From positions 1 through 59,674 of the forward strand of contig MU266502.1 of the NCBI GenBank assembly GCA_021014945.1: a stretch of 59,674 bases of DNA, in the 5' to 3' direction. Source of the DNA: Leucogyrophana mollusca (taxonomy: Eukaryota > Basidiomycota > Agaricomycetes > Boletales). How positions within the stretch are numbered: the stretch's first letter is position 1; the number at the start of each line of letters is the position of its first letter. The translations under genes and the position numbers were made by a program. The notes below the pieces were generated by a model. It was not told the origin of the DNA and did no database searches. It saw only the letters and a list, made by a program, of their open reading frames with translations. Of the stretch, positions 38,473-50,186 are shown piece by piece.

Positions 38473-38925
38473 TGTGCCCAACATGACGCTGCAAATGTCT
38501 CTTTGACTGGACAAAGCGACCTTACGAAGGGGGGTTCCACCGCCCCTTCCTTTTCCGGCGCGCGATCGATGCCGCGTGGCCTTTTTGGGTGGGCAGGCTT
38601 AGTCAGCGTAAATCTCTCGAATCATTACGCTGTCTTGAAGCGAAAGCCAACCGCTCCTAACAGTGTCGTTGACAGGCCTTTGCTCAAGGTCAGATGCCAA
38701 GCCACTGTTCACCACCTCGAGCACTTTTTGTCAACATCCCATGCCCATATTCCCAGTTTATGCTCCTAGTTTTATAAAGGGCTCGACAGCGTCTTTATAT
38801 GACTGGGAGTTCCTGCCGTCCACTAGAAATCGACCCATCTCGTTCTTCCAGAGTCGGCGCACTTTTCGTGACCAAGACGGCCATCGGCATGCTCACTAAT
38901 CACCATTCCCCGCCAATAGCGACAG

Positions 38926-39087
38926 CCCGATGCTCCGCAAGGCCTCGTAAGGATCGACAAGGGCACTAAAGACAACAAACCCAATTGCTCTGCCATCATT
39001 AGTCGTGATGTCGTTGGGATGCTTCTTAACGAAGCGGCCAAGGCCAAGGGAGACAAGCTTCTTGACTATGTGGGAGAGCGATTGTGA
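38926..39087 (+). pseudogene. relic reading frame, possible end of an NAD(P)-binding (atypical SDR) gene, copy a
   Basis: Reads IDKGTKDNKPNCSAIISRD then VVGMLLNEAAKAKGDKLLDY and stops at 39087. The same frame, with the same stop, recurs at 42995-43198. The pattern ISxDVVxMLLxEA..VGERV resembles the C-terminal part of NmrA/atypical SDR proteins (tentative). No upstream Rossmann motif is present, so it is a fragment. Confidence 0.35.
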
Positions 39088-39774
39088 TGAACTATGATGC
39101 ATGTGATGGTTCAAGATGAAAGCGGCGTTCGTATAGTTGGTGAGTTGCCCATCACAAGCATATCAAACAGACACGTCGGTTCCTGTCGGTTCTCAAGATA
39201 TCTGGTTCATTGCTTCTCACCCTTGCGCTCAGTATTCACCTGGCGCTTTGTCTGATGAGGATTCCCTTGGTGCAAGTATGCAGGCGGTGTCTGCACCCTC
39301 TCTCGTACTTATCCACCTCAGCAACCTTCCCTTGCCACCTTCCTCTACGTTAAAGAAGAAGGACCGCCCGTCCGTCTTCTTGGGAACTCTCGTCCTGCCA
39401 CTGCCACCATCAGCCGACCCCTGGCTCGTCGTCTCTTTCTTCTGCCTTCTTTCTAAGGTATTAGTTTGTGCATCAATTTACCACCACACAATTTTCCAAC
39501 TCCTTACATTACACACAAAGAGAGTACGGATATTGCACCCCCCGATCTTACCTTTGATCTTATGGACTTAGACAAAGACCACACGTCAGTTCTCCATATA
39601 TCACGGTTGTTGTCTGTGTGCCGCGAGTCCCTCTGTCTATATGGTGCATCGGGACTTTAGAACAGTGATGCCTGATGTTACATTTGCAGCGCCAAATCGT
39701 TCCCAATAAATAATTCAGTTGTTGCGACATACAGGTGGGATTGAAGCAGAACCTGGCACTGCAAAATACTTACC
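39088..39774. repeat. intergenic repeat R1, first copy
   Basis: Matches 43199-44030 in order: CACGTCGGTTCCTGTCGGTTCTCAAGAT, AAGGTATTAGTTTG/AAGATATCAGTTTG, and CATTCCCAATAAATAA just before the P450 3' flank. No conserved coding frame over its length. Confidence 0.6.
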
Positions 39775-41879
39775 TCACGCTGCAGCCTTCCCTAACATGC
39801 CCCTCAACACCTTCTCTTCCGTCCGGGGTGTGAATATCACCTCAAATGGCGCAGCATGCGCCATGACACCAACACTAAACGCTGACGTGTCGATTGGAAC
39901 GGCCGAATTCTGCGCGAGGCGGAAAGACCAAAGGAGAAGTGCGAAGTTGATATAGATCGAGCGGTTGGCCACATGTTGCCCAGGACATACCCTATCATGA
40001 CAAGGTAGAGTTAGCCATGACTCGTCAGAGGGGGGAGGAGATAGCACGAGGGGATTAGATAAGCGAAAGCGTCATCGTACCGTCTGCCAAAGCCGTAGGT
40101 GAAGGTCCGCAGGTCCCCTCGGAAAGCACCGTCTTTGGTCAGCCAGCGCTGAGGATCAAATGTCTCGGGATCGGGGAAGACGTCGGGATCACGCGTGATA
40201 GCCCTGCATTGTGTGGACGTGTACCCAAAATGCAAAATGATTTAAGAAAACTCATACCAGTGATTGCCGAACACCGTCGCTCCCTCGGGGATGCATTGGC
40301 CTCTCTGATATGGCGTCAGTCTGCGATACGACTGGTGGGTGGAAGTAATTATGTACATACCCAGATGATGTCCCTCGTTGCACGGTGAGCAAAGCCTGGG
40401 TCCCGGGATGGTACATGAGTAAAACAAAATTGTCAACGATAAGGAACCGCACCGATTGGTGTAATAGGCCTCCACCGGAGAGCTTCATGACTGAATGCTT
40501 TGAGTTGTGGAAGGGAATCTTCATCCTCGAACGACGGGACTGCGCGAAAAAAAACGTGTCGCGTCCATGCACATAGCAAGAAATTGGTCACTCACGTCTT
40601 TCGCGCCCGACTACCATATCTATTTCTTCTTGCACACGAGTTTGCGCCTCGGGATGGCAGGTAGCTGCCATGATCAGAATGGTGATAGCTGCCGCGGTCT
40701 GATTGCAAAGAAGGTGCATGAGCAAGATCGCACGTTCTAGCACGCAAGGCGTCTCACTGTATCTGATCCAGCGCCAAAGAGGGCCCCACCGAGGTAGGCC
40801 ATTTCGTCAGGTGCAAGCTGGTGGGTGTCGCTGTTCTCCAGGAGGGTCTTGATGAAACTAGGTCCAGCGGCATTCGTCGCCTACGGTTTTTGTCAGCGAT
40901 GATGCACGGAAGTGCACGATCTTTACTTACTACATCGCTCTTCACGCGATCGACCTGTTCCCTGAATAATTGTAGCTCTTCGTTGTGCCACCGGTCGAGG
41001 TCTTTGGTGTATCCCGGGAAGTATCGCAGAAGGGGGATGCGCTCGACAAGATACGCCCCTGGAGTTACCACAGACTGGAAATTCCGAGTAACCTTGTTTA
41101 TGCGAACTACCTCTTGATCATTGACCAATGTGGGAGTCGACTTTCCGTATGTGATCCGTAAGATTACAGATGCAGCATATCTACGTAGAGTGTAAGGACT
41201 AATAAAGGAGGAAGGCAGACCTGGGGAAGCCTTACCGTCGCGCATGCAGCTGGTGGTTTTTGGGGTCATCAAGGATGTCAAGGATTACGCTCCGTGCATT
41301 CTCCGTTTGTATGTCCTGATACATTTCCGCGGCTTTGGGCTGGAGGTGCGTGTGAACGGCGCGCCGGAGTCGGCGGAAACGTTCACCGGAGTGTTCGAGG
41401 ATGATACGGTATCCCCGGGAGAGAATCTCTCCAGCTGCGACCGAGCGTGGCCTGTCGACGAGCGCGCCGCCTTCTTTCTCCATGATCTCCCATGCCGCCT
41501 ACAGAAGGCGGGTTAGTGGTGAATTGGGTGGGGGAGTGGAAGAATGAGTGGGCCTACTTGTACTCGACCAATGACTATGGTAACCTGGCTACCCTGTCGA
41601 AAAGATATGACTGGTCCATATTCGCTTACCAAAGCCTCAATGGCGTTGGGGATACTGGGTCGTTGATAGGTTAAATCTTAGTGAATTACGGGCGACTAGA
41701 CCTTACTTTGCTGCAGGAAGTGCATTTTGCCAGAACCAGCGAGCAGGGGGGCCTGGGGGAAGTAGGGCATACTTTTTGACGTTTGAAAGTAGATGGGTCC
41801 CATAAATTAGCGCAAGGACCGACGTCGCAGCTACCACACCCCCAAGCCAGCTTGGCTCCGTGAGAGGCTCGAGTATCAT
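39775..41879 (-). CDS. cytochrome P450, tandem copy 3 of 6
   Basis: Same gene model as copy 1. Starts MILEPLTEPSWLGG. I-helix FGAGSDT after MAYLGGAL, then TAAAITILIMAATCHPEAQ, K-helix EALRWRPI, haem loop YGFGRRVCPGQHV. The C-terminal region differs most here (FALLLWSFRLAQNSAVPID, then SVGVMAHAAPF). Exon 7 is preceded by an 8-T run in its intron; the intron's AG is kept. No stop or frameshift seen. Confidence 0.9.
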
Positions 41880-41970
41880 TGCAATCTAGGGGTGGGAAAT
41901 AGCTGGTCTTCACGCCAGGTCTGAAAGTACTGTGGTTTGGACGGTGAATGTCCCAGTGTTGTACTGCGGG

Positions 41971-41978
41971 CTATATAG
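41971..41978 (-). promoter_or_regulatory. TATA box of P450 copy 3
   Basis: CTATATAG on the minus strand, 92-99 bp before the ATG at 41879. Confidence 0.55.
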
Positions 41979-42026
41979 TTTCCCCATGGAGGGCGCTTTG
42001 CTTCGATTGGGAGCACTCGGACTACG

Positions 42027-42600
42027 TGAAGTTGATTACAGAAATAATCCGCGGGTCGTGGTAAACGCAGAGTGCAAAAACGGCATTGACAAGAATAGTG
42101 ATGTGTCATGTACCAAAGTTACCATAGAACTGCCCGAATATTGGTGGACGCCATCGACTACATAGCAGCCAAATGCTTGAATGGCATTCCCCGCGCATTG
42201 CGGATCGGTTCGACTGCGTACAAGTGATGAATTATGATTCTCCATCAACAAATCGGCTGATGTGACGTACATGAGCGGCATGGGGGGTAGTGTCCAATAG
42301 CGGTGTACTGAATCAAAGTCATGGTCAGCATAACCCAAAAGAGCTATGAAGCTCTTCTGTCATGCGAGGGCAACGGACAGCAACGCGAATGATGCGTGGA
42401 CAATCGGACTTGAAGGAAGTAAAAGAGTCGGCCGTGGAATATAATACAGCGGATCCAAAGACGGAGGTTCCAGCTGACGAACACCCCTCCCTAGCTCCAA
42501 GGATAGATCCAAAGAGATACGATTGACCCGTTATAAGCAACTGAAGCCTGTGCGAACGTTCAGACAACCCAACAATGAGAAGTGGTGATAGAAATGTGAC
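42027..42600. repeat. P450/BRCT shared upstream region, copy attached to P450 copy 3
   Basis: Contains the core block (42027-42110) and then CATTGCGGATCGGTTCGACTGCGTACAAGTGATGAAT, GGACAATCGGACTTG and AAAAGAGTCGGCCGTGGAAT. All are found in the same order before copies 4, 5 and 6. It is the divergent intergenic region that in the intact locus separates P450 copy 6 from the BRCT gene. Confidence 0.7.
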
Positions 42601-42702
42601 AGGTTGATGGCGGGATCACGAGGCGTCACGCTCTTTGCGCGGTGCGTCTTGTCACGCGACACGATCTGTCACCCCATCACATCACACCTTCTCACTCCCG
42701 CC

Positions 42703-42994
42703 CTGCCAATCTTCGATGGGGTGCATGAACACCTTTCCCCGTCTCTCTCGCCAACACGGCGCACGGACCTTCAGTCAATTCTCAACCTAAACGGCACACT
42801 CCATGCTGCTGCCCAGAAAGCGAGACTGACCCATGTAGTCACTAACACGCCTCATATCGATGGCGCGCACCGTAGCGTCAAAGTTGGTGTAAAGGTTACT
42901 TCTGATAGGTGGGTTGATTGCAGTGTCATCATGGGAAAGCTACAGTTGTAAGTAGTCTTTGCACGCTCTAGAAAAGGATGGTGCTGATGTAGTG
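42703..42994 (+). pseudogene. broken 5' fragment of the BRCT gene, fragment 1
   Basis: Encodes a peptide close to the first exon of the gene at 54225 (IFDGVHEHLSPSLSPTRR, then THVVTNTPHIDGAH and WVDCSVIMGKLQ). It runs through the first splice donor into the first part of intron 1, then similarity stops. The start codon is CTG (42703-42705) instead of ATG, and no later exon follows. Confidence 0.8.
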
Positions 42995-43198
42995 ACCGAC
43001 CATCAGTTCCTCACCAAAAGTGATGACCCGATGTTCCGAAGACCTCGTAAGGCTCTCCTTGAGATCGACAAGGGCACTAAAGACAACAAACCCAATTGTT
43101 CTGCGATCATTAGTCATGATGTCGTTGATATGCTTCTTGAGGAAGCAGCAAAAGCCATGGGAGACAAGCTTCTTGACTCTGTCGGAGAGCGAGTGTGA
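42995..43198 (+). pseudogene. relic reading frame, possible end of an NAD(P)-binding (atypical SDR) gene, copy b
   Basis: Second copy of the frame at 38926-39087: IDKGTKDNKPNCSAIISHD, then VVDMLLEEAAKAMGDKLLDS, ending VGERV. It joins directly to the BRCT intron 1 remnant. This copy extends further upstream (DDPMFRRPRKALLE). Confidence 0.35.
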
Positions 43199-44030
43199 TG
43201 AACTGTGATGCATGTGATAGTTCAAGGTGAAAGCGGCGTTCGTGTAGGTGGTGAGTTGCCCATCACAAGCACAGAAAACAGACACGTCGGTTCCTGTCGG
43301 TTCTCAAGATGTCTGGTTCACTGTTTCTCACCTTTCCGCTCAGTGTTCACCTTTGTCTGTTGAGGATTCCCTTGATGCAAGTATCCAAGCGATGTTTACG
43401 TCGGGCGCCCTGGCCGTCGTACTTATCCAACTCAACAACATTCTATGCCACCTTCCTCTACGTTAAGGAAGAAGAACTGCCCGTCCGTCTTCTCGGGAGC
43501 TCTGGCCCTGGCCCTGCCACCACCAGCCGACCCTTGGGTTGTCTTCCATTTCTTCTGCCCTCTTTCTAAGATATCAGTTTGCGCAGCGGAACTGATTCAA
43601 ATGTCCCTTATGCCGTGCCCTTCTTCCATCCATACTTCCTTAGATCAATTGATTTGAGATGGAGCTTGTGAAATGTTGCACACTACCGCCTTCTACTTAC
43701 CGGTCATCCTCGCCATTTGACTTGAGCACACAATTTACCACTACACGACTTTCCAATTCCATTTCTCACACACATAGTATCTTTTCGGATATTGCATCCC
43801 CTGATCTCTCGGGCTTAGACAAACTTTCCATGTTAGCCTCTCTATATATCGTGGTTATTGTCTGTGGACTGCGAGTCCCTCTGTCTATAGTGCGCATCAT
43901 ATCAGGACTCAAAAACACGGTGATGATTAATGTTACAATTGTAGCGCCATATCATTCCCAATAAATAAATCAGATGTTGCGACATACAGGTGGGATTGAG
44001 GCAGAACCCGGCACTACAAAAGCACGTATC
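43199..44030. repeat. intergenic repeat R1, second copy
   Basis: Same order of blocks as 39088-39774, somewhat longer. Ends with CATATCATTCCCAATAAATAAATCAG before the P450 3' flank. No gene. Confidence 0.6.
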
Positions 44031-46172
44031 TCACACTGCAACCTTCTCTAACATGCCCCTCAACACCTTCTCTTCCGTCCGGGGTGTGAATACCACCTCA
44101 AATGGCGCAGCATGCGCAATGACACCGTCACCAAACGCCGACGTATCGATTGGAGCGGCTGGGTTCTGCGCGAGGCGGAAAGACCAAAGGAGAAGTGCGA
44201 GGTTGATGTAGATCGAGCGGTTGGCCACATGTTGCCCAGGGCACACCCTGTTATAACAAGGTAGAGTCAGTCACGACTCAACAGGGGGGGGGGGAGACAG
44301 CACGAGGGGAACAAAGAAGCGAGACTGTCATCGTACCGTCTGCCAAAGCCGTAGGTGAAGGCTCGCAAGTCCTCTCGAAAAGCCCCATCTTTGGTCAGCC
44401 AGCGCTGAGGATCGAATGTCTCGGGATCGGGGAAGACGTCCGGATCGCGTGTGATAGCCCTGCACTGTCGGTTAGACGTGTGTCCAAAATGCAAAATCAT
44501 TGATGAAAACTCATACCAGTGATTTCCAAACACCGTTGCTCCCTCAGGAATGCATTGGTCTCTCTGATAGGGCGTCAGCTTGTCATATGATTAGTGGATG
44601 GAGGGAATTAGGTGCATACCCAGATGATGTCCCGCGTTGCACGGTGAGGCAAGCCTGGGTCCTCGAAATGTTACATGAATAGAACGAGGTTATTGAGCAT
44701 AGGAACCGCACCGATTGGCGTAATAGGCCTCCACCGGAGAGCTTCATGAGCGAATGCTCTAAGTCGCGGAAGGATATCTTCATCATTGAAGGACGGAACT
44801 ACGCGAAAATGTGCCGCGTCAGATACCAGCGCCCAAGCATGAACATAGGGCGGGAATTGGTTACTCACGTCTTTCGCGCCCGACTACCGTGTCGATTTCC
44901 TCCTGCACACGAGTTTGCACCTCAGGATGGCAGGCAGCTGCCATGATTAGAACAGTGATAGCCGCCGCGGTCTGATTATAAAGTAGGTACATGAGCAAGA
45001 TCGCACGTTCTAGGGTGTAAAGTTTCTCACCGTATCTGACCCAGCGCCAAAGAGGGCCCCAGCGAGGTAAGCCAATTCATCAGGCGAAAGCTGGTGGGTG
45101 TCGCTGTTCTCGAGGAGGCTCTTGACGAAGCTAGGTCCAGCGGTGTTCATCGCCTACGATTGTTGTCAGCGATGTTGCACGGAAGTGCGTGATGCTTATA
45201 TACTATATCGCTCTTCACGCGATCGACCTGTTCCGTGTATAATTGTAGCTCTTCGTTGTGCCACCGGTCGAGGTCTTTTGTGTATCCCGGGAAGTACCGC
45301 AGAACGGGAATACGTTCGACGAGGTACGCCCCCGGATGTATCACCGCCTGGAAATTCCGAATAACCTTTTGTACGCGGACTACCTCCTGATCGTTCACCG
45401 ACGTGGGAGTTGACTTGCCATATGCGATCCGTAGGACTACAGATGTAGCATATCTACGTAGCATGTAAACACCATTCAAGGAGGAAGGCAGACCTGGAAG
45501 GAGGCTTACCGTCGCGCATGCAGCTGGTGGTTTTTGGGGTCATCAAGGATGTCAAGGATTACGCCCTGTGCGTTCTCCATTTGTATGCTCTGGTATGTTT
45601 CCGCGGCCTTGGGCTGGAGGTGCGTGTTAATGGCATAGCGAAGTCGGCGGAAACGTTCACCGGAGCGTTGCACGAGGATGCGGTTTCCCCGGGAGAGAAT
45701 CTCTCCAGCTGCGATGAAGCGTGGTCTGTCGACGAGCGCGCCAGCTTCTTTCTCCATGATCTCCCATGCTGCCTACAGGAGACAGAATGGTTTAGTGGAT
45801 GAGTGGGCGATGGAAGTGGGTGATGGAAGTGGACCAGTGAATGAGCCTACCTGTACTCGACCTATGACTATGGTAACATGGCTGCCCTGTCGCAAAGATA
45901 TGACAGGTCCGTATTCGCTCACTAAAGCCTCAACGGCGCGGGGAAAACTGGGTTGTTGATAGGTTAAATCATGGGGAATTATGGGTGACTAGACCTTACT
46001 TTGCCGAGGGAAGTGCCTTCTGCCAGAACCAGCGAGCAGGGGGGCCTGGGGGGAGGAGGGCATGCTTCCTGGCGTTTGAAAGCCAACGGGTCCCATAAAC
46101 GAGCACAAGGACCGACGTCGCAGCTACCACACACCCCAGCCAGCTAGGCTCTCCAATGATATCAAGTATCAT
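44031..46172 (-). CDS. cytochrome P450, tandem copy 4 of 6
   Basis: Same model. Starts MILDIIGEPSWLGCVVAA. Copy-specific changes: exon 8 reads IGLPHRATRD where the others have IGFAHRATRD; exon 4 ends with donor GTATAT instead of GTAAGT; exon 3 has RFIAAGEILSRGNRILVQ; and NFQAVIHPGAYLVERIPVL. I-helix FGAGSDT, K-helix EALRWRPI and YGFGRRVCPG are intact. No stop or frameshift seen. The changed exon 8 faces the active site region after the K-helix in P450s, so substrate range may differ. Confidence 0.9.
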
Positions 46173-46259
46173 TGCGGTTTAGGGGAGATTAACAGTCTTC
46201 AAGGCAGGTTTGAAAGTACGGTGATTTGGATGATGGATATCCAAGTGTTGTGCTGTGGA

Positions 46260-46267
46260 TTATATAG
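46260..46267 (-). promoter_or_regulatory. TATA box of P450 copy 4
   Basis: CTATATAA on the minus strand, 88-95 bp before the ATG at 46172. Confidence 0.55.
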
Positions 46268-46307
46268 TTTTGCCATGAGGGCGCATCGCTCTGATCAATA
46301 GAAGTCA

Positions 46308-46416
46308 AGCTCCTTGGCGTTTGAAAGTAAACGGGTCCTGTATATGAGCGCAAGGACTGACGACGCAGCTACCACGCCCCCAGCCAGCTTGACTGCGCGA
46401 GAGTTTCAAATACCAT
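46308..46416 (-). pseudogene. relic first exon of a lost seventh P450
   Basis: Minus-strand sequence starts ATGGTATTTGAAACTCTCGC and matches the first exon of copies 5/6 to its middle (SSWLGG, then ALIY and SNAK). One G is missing in the GGGGGG run, shifting frame to a TAG after about 15 codons. It then breaks into the promoter of copy 4. Its own upstream region follows at 46417-47035, so this is the stump of a deleted copy. Confidence 0.8.
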
Positions 46417-47035
46417 TGCGGTTCAGGGATGAAAATAACTGGTTTTCAAGGAGATTTGAAAGCATTGTGGTTTGAGTGGCGGCTGACCTGGTGTCCCAGG
46501 CTGAGTGTGGCTCGCTTTGATTGAGAGCAGTCGGACTGCGTGAAATTGATTACAGAAAGAATCCGCAAGCTGCTGTAGACGCAGAGCGCAAAAACGGCAT
46601 CGACTAGAATAATGATGTGTCATGTATCAAAGTTGTCATAGAATTGCCTGATGAGCAGTGGACGCCATTGACTGGCAGCGAAATCAGCCAAATGTTGAAT
46701 TAGCATTCTCGCGCATTGCGAATTGGCTGGGCTGCGTACAAGTGATGAATCATTATTCTTCATAAGGAAGCCAGCTGGCGCCACGGAGATGGCATTAGTG
46801 TCCGATGTCGGCGTAGCGTGGACAATCGGACTTGGATGAAGCAAGAGTCGGCCGTGGAAGATAACACAGCGGATCCAAAGGCGGAGGCTCTAGCTGACGA
46901 ACACCCGTCCCTAACTCCAAGGATAGATCCAATAGGATACGATTAACTCGTTATAAGCAACTAAAGCCTGCTGCTGCCTATGCGAACTTTCAGACAACTC
47001 AGCGATATAGAAGTGGTGATAGAAACGTGACAGGT
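46417..47035. repeat. P450/BRCT shared upstream region belonging to the relic copy
   Basis: Continues from the relic exon into the same upstream blocks as copies 3, 5 and 6 (core 46541-46621), though the TATA box is lost here (TGTCCCAGGCTGAGTGTGG where copies 5/6 have the TATA). Confidence 0.65.
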
Positions 47036-47137
47036 TGATGGCGGGATCACGAGGCGTCACGCTGGTTGTGCGGCGCGTCTTGTCACGCACCACGGTCCGT
47101 CACATCCCGTCACATCACATGTCCCTCTTCTTAGTTC

Positions 47138-47232
47138 ATGCCAATATTCGATGGGGTGTGTTACCTCCTTTCCCAGTCTCTCTCGCCAACACAGTGCAGG
47201 GACATCGAGTCAATTCTCGACCTCAACGGCGA
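47138..47232 (+). pseudogene. broken 5' fragment of the BRCT gene, fragment 2
   Basis: Starts ATGCCAATATTCGATGGGG and follows the first exon of the BRCT gene for about 95 bp. It is cut at CTCAACGGCG and joined to the P450 3' flank (AATAAATTAGTTGTTGC). Same cut point as fragment 4. Confidence 0.8.
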
Positions 47233-47298
47233 ATAAATTAGTTGTTGCAACATACATGTAGGATTGAAGCAGAAACCGGCACTACAAAAGCACGTATC

Positions 47299-49413
47299 TC
47301 ACACTGCAACCTTCCCTAACATGTCCCTCAGCACCTTCTCTTCTGTCCGGGGTGTGAATATCACCTCAAATGGCGCAGCATGCGCAATGACGCCGCCACT
47401 AAAGGCTGACGTATCAATTGGAGCGGCCGGGTTTTGTGCGAGGCGGAAAGACCAAAGGAGAAGTGCAAGGTTGATATAGATCGAGCGGTTGGCCACGTGT
47501 TGCCCAGGGCATACCCTGTTATAATAGGGTCGGGTCAGCCATGGCTCAAAAGAGGGGACAGATGGGAAACAAAGAAGCGAAAGTGACACCGTACCGTCTG
47601 CCAAAGCCATAAGTGAAGGTCCGCAAGTCCCCTCGGAAGGCCCCATCTTTGGTCAGCCAGCGCTGAGGATCGAATGTCTCGGGATCGGGGAAGACGTCAG
47701 GATCACGCGTGATAGCCCTGCATTGATGGTTGGACGTGTATTCAAAATACAAGTGCTTTACGAAAACTCATACCAGTGATTGCCGAACACCGTTGCTCCC
47801 TCGGGGATGCACTGGCCTCTCTGATATGGTGTTAGCTTGTGATACGACTGGTGGGTGGAAGGAATTAGGTGCATACCCAGATGATGTCCCGCGTTGCACG
47901 GTGAGCAAAGCCTGGATCCCCGAAATGTTACATGGATAAAACGAGACTATCGATGATACGGGACCGCACCGATTGGTGTAATAGGTCTCCACCGGAGGGC
48001 TTCATGAGTGAATGCTTTGAGTTGTAGAAGGGAATCTTCATCATCGAACGACGGAACTACGCGAAAATGTGCCGCATCAGATACCAGCTCCCAAGCATGC
48101 ACGTAGGGAGGGAATTGGACACTCACGTCTTTCGCGCCCGACTACCATGTCTATTTCCTCCTGCACACGAGTTTGCGCCTCAGGATGGCAGGCAGCTGCC
48201 ATGATTAGAATAGTGATAGCCGATGCGGTCTGATTGCAAAGCAGATGCATGAGCAAGATCGCATTTCTAGCTTGTGCAAATTTCTCACTGTATCTGACCC
48301 AGCGCCAAAGAGGGAGCCAGCGAGGTAAGACATTTCATCGGGCAAAAGCTGGTGGTTGTCGGTGTTCTCGAGGAGGGTCCTGACGAAGCTGGGTCCGGCG
48401 ACGTTTGTCGCCTACCATTGTTCTCGGCAATGATATATGAAAGCGCATGATGGTTACTTACTACCTCGCTCTTCACGCGATCAACCTGCTCCGTGAATAA
48501 TTGTAGCTCTTCGTCGTGCCACTGGTCGAGGTCTCTGGTATACCCCGGGACGTACCGCAGAAGTGGAATACGCTCGATGAGGTACGCCCCTGGAAGTACC
48601 ACAGATAGGAAATTCCGACCAACCTTGTTTATGCGGACCACCTCCTGATCATTAACCGATGTGGGAGTCGACTTGCCGTATGTGATCCGTAAGATTACTG
48701 ATGCAGCATATCTAATTAATGTGTAAACGCTAGTCAAGGAGGAAGGCAGACTTAGGAGACGTACCGCCGAGCATGCAGCTGGTGATTTTTTGGGTCATCG
48801 AGGATGTCAAGGATTACGCTCTGTGCGTTTGCCGTTTGTATGCCCTGATATGTTTCCGCGGCTTTGGGCTGGAGGTGTGTGTGAACGGCACGGCGGAGTC
48901 GACGGAAGCGTTCGCCGGAGCGTTCAAAGAGAAGACGCATGCCCCTTGAAAGGATCTCCCCAGCCGCGATGGAGCGTGGCCTGTCAACGAGCGCGCCGCC
49001 TTCTTTCTCCATGATCTCCCATGCTGCCTACAGGAGGCGGGGTGGGTTAGTGGAGGAGTGGGTGATGGAGGTGGACGGGTGAATAGGCTTACTTGTACTC
49101 GGCCTATGACTACAATAACCTGGCTGCCCTGTCGAAAAGATATGACCGGTCCGTATTCGCTCACTAAACCCTCAATGGCGCGGGCGAGACTGGGTTGCTG
49201 ATAGGTTAAGTCATGGGGAATTATGGATGACCAGACTTACTTTGCCGAGGGAAGTGCCTTCTGCCAGAACCAGCGAGCAGGGGGGCCGGGGGGGAGTAGG
49301 GCATGCTTCTTAGCGTTCGAAAGTAAACGGGTCCCGTATATGAGCGCGAGGGCTGACGTCGCGGCTATCACACCCCCTAGCCAGCTTGGCTCTGCGACAG
49401 TTTCAAGTATCAT
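47299..49413 (-). CDS. cytochrome P450, tandem copy 5 of 6
   Basis: Same model. Starts MILETVAEPSWLGGVIAAT. Specific changes: LLRYVPGYTRDLDQW in place of LLRYFPGYTKDLDRW, YLAGSLFGAGSDT, and RDMLGKVAV at the end. Catalytic motifs (GAGSDT, EALRWRP, YGFGRRVCPG) are intact. All splice sites are GT..AG. No stop or frameshift seen. Confidence 0.9.
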
Positions 49414-49501
49414 TGCGGTTCGGGGTGAGGATGGCAGGTTTTCAGGAAGTTTGGAAGGTACTGTGGTTTGAGTGGCAGCTGACCTGGTGTCGTACTGTGG
49501 G

Positions 49502-49509
49502 TTATATAG
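49502..49509 (-). promoter_or_regulatory. TATA box of P450 copy 5
   Basis: CTATATAA on the minus strand, 89-96 bp before the ATG at 49413. Confidence 0.55.
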
Positions 49510-49555
49510 CCCCCCTGAATGTGGTTCGCTTCGATTGAGAGCGGTCGGACTACGT

Positions 49556-50150
49556 GAAGTTGATTACAGGAAGAATCCGCGAGTCGTGGTAAACGCAAAG
49601 TGCGAAAATGGCATCGACCAGATTTCGAACGGCGATGTGTCAAGTACAAAAGTTATCATGGAACTGCCTGATGGGTGGACGCCATCGACTGGCAGCCTAA
49701 TCATCCAAATGCTCGATTGGCGTTCCCCGTGCATTGCGAATTGGCTCGGCTGCGTACAAGTGATGGACCACGATTTTTCATAAGGAAACCATACATCAGC
49801 AGCATGGGGATTAGTGTCCGATGGAGACGTACCAGTGAATCGAAGTCATGGTCAGCATAACCAAAAAGAGCTATTTTCTGGGTGAAGTTCTTCTGTCTAT
49901 GCGAGGGAAACGGACAGCAATGTGAGTTATGCGTGGACAATCGGACATGGAGGAAGTAAAAGAGTCGGCCGTGGAATCACTGTACGGCAGGCTGCAGCTG
50001 ATCAACACCTGTCTCTGGTTCCTCGGATAGATCACGCAAGATACAAGTAACAGTACATATCAGCCCATTGCAACGAATTAACCTTTGCGACTGACATTTT
50101 AGTGTTATGCGAACATCCAGCCAACACGCAACACGGTCTGTCGCGTCCCA
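49556..50150. repeat. P450/BRCT shared upstream region, copy attached to P450 copy 5
   Basis: Core block at 49556-49642, then the same ordered blocks as before copy 6, running into the leader of BRCT fragment 3. Confidence 0.7.
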
Positions 50151-50186
50151 TTACATCACACCTTCCTCTTCTCGCTGCCTCCCGCC

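Noticed and set aside
42604..42951. 116-codon open frame read as a functional small BRCT protein
   Set aside because: The true start codon has been lost (CTG), the upstream ATG lies in former promoter sequence, and the downstream exons are missing.
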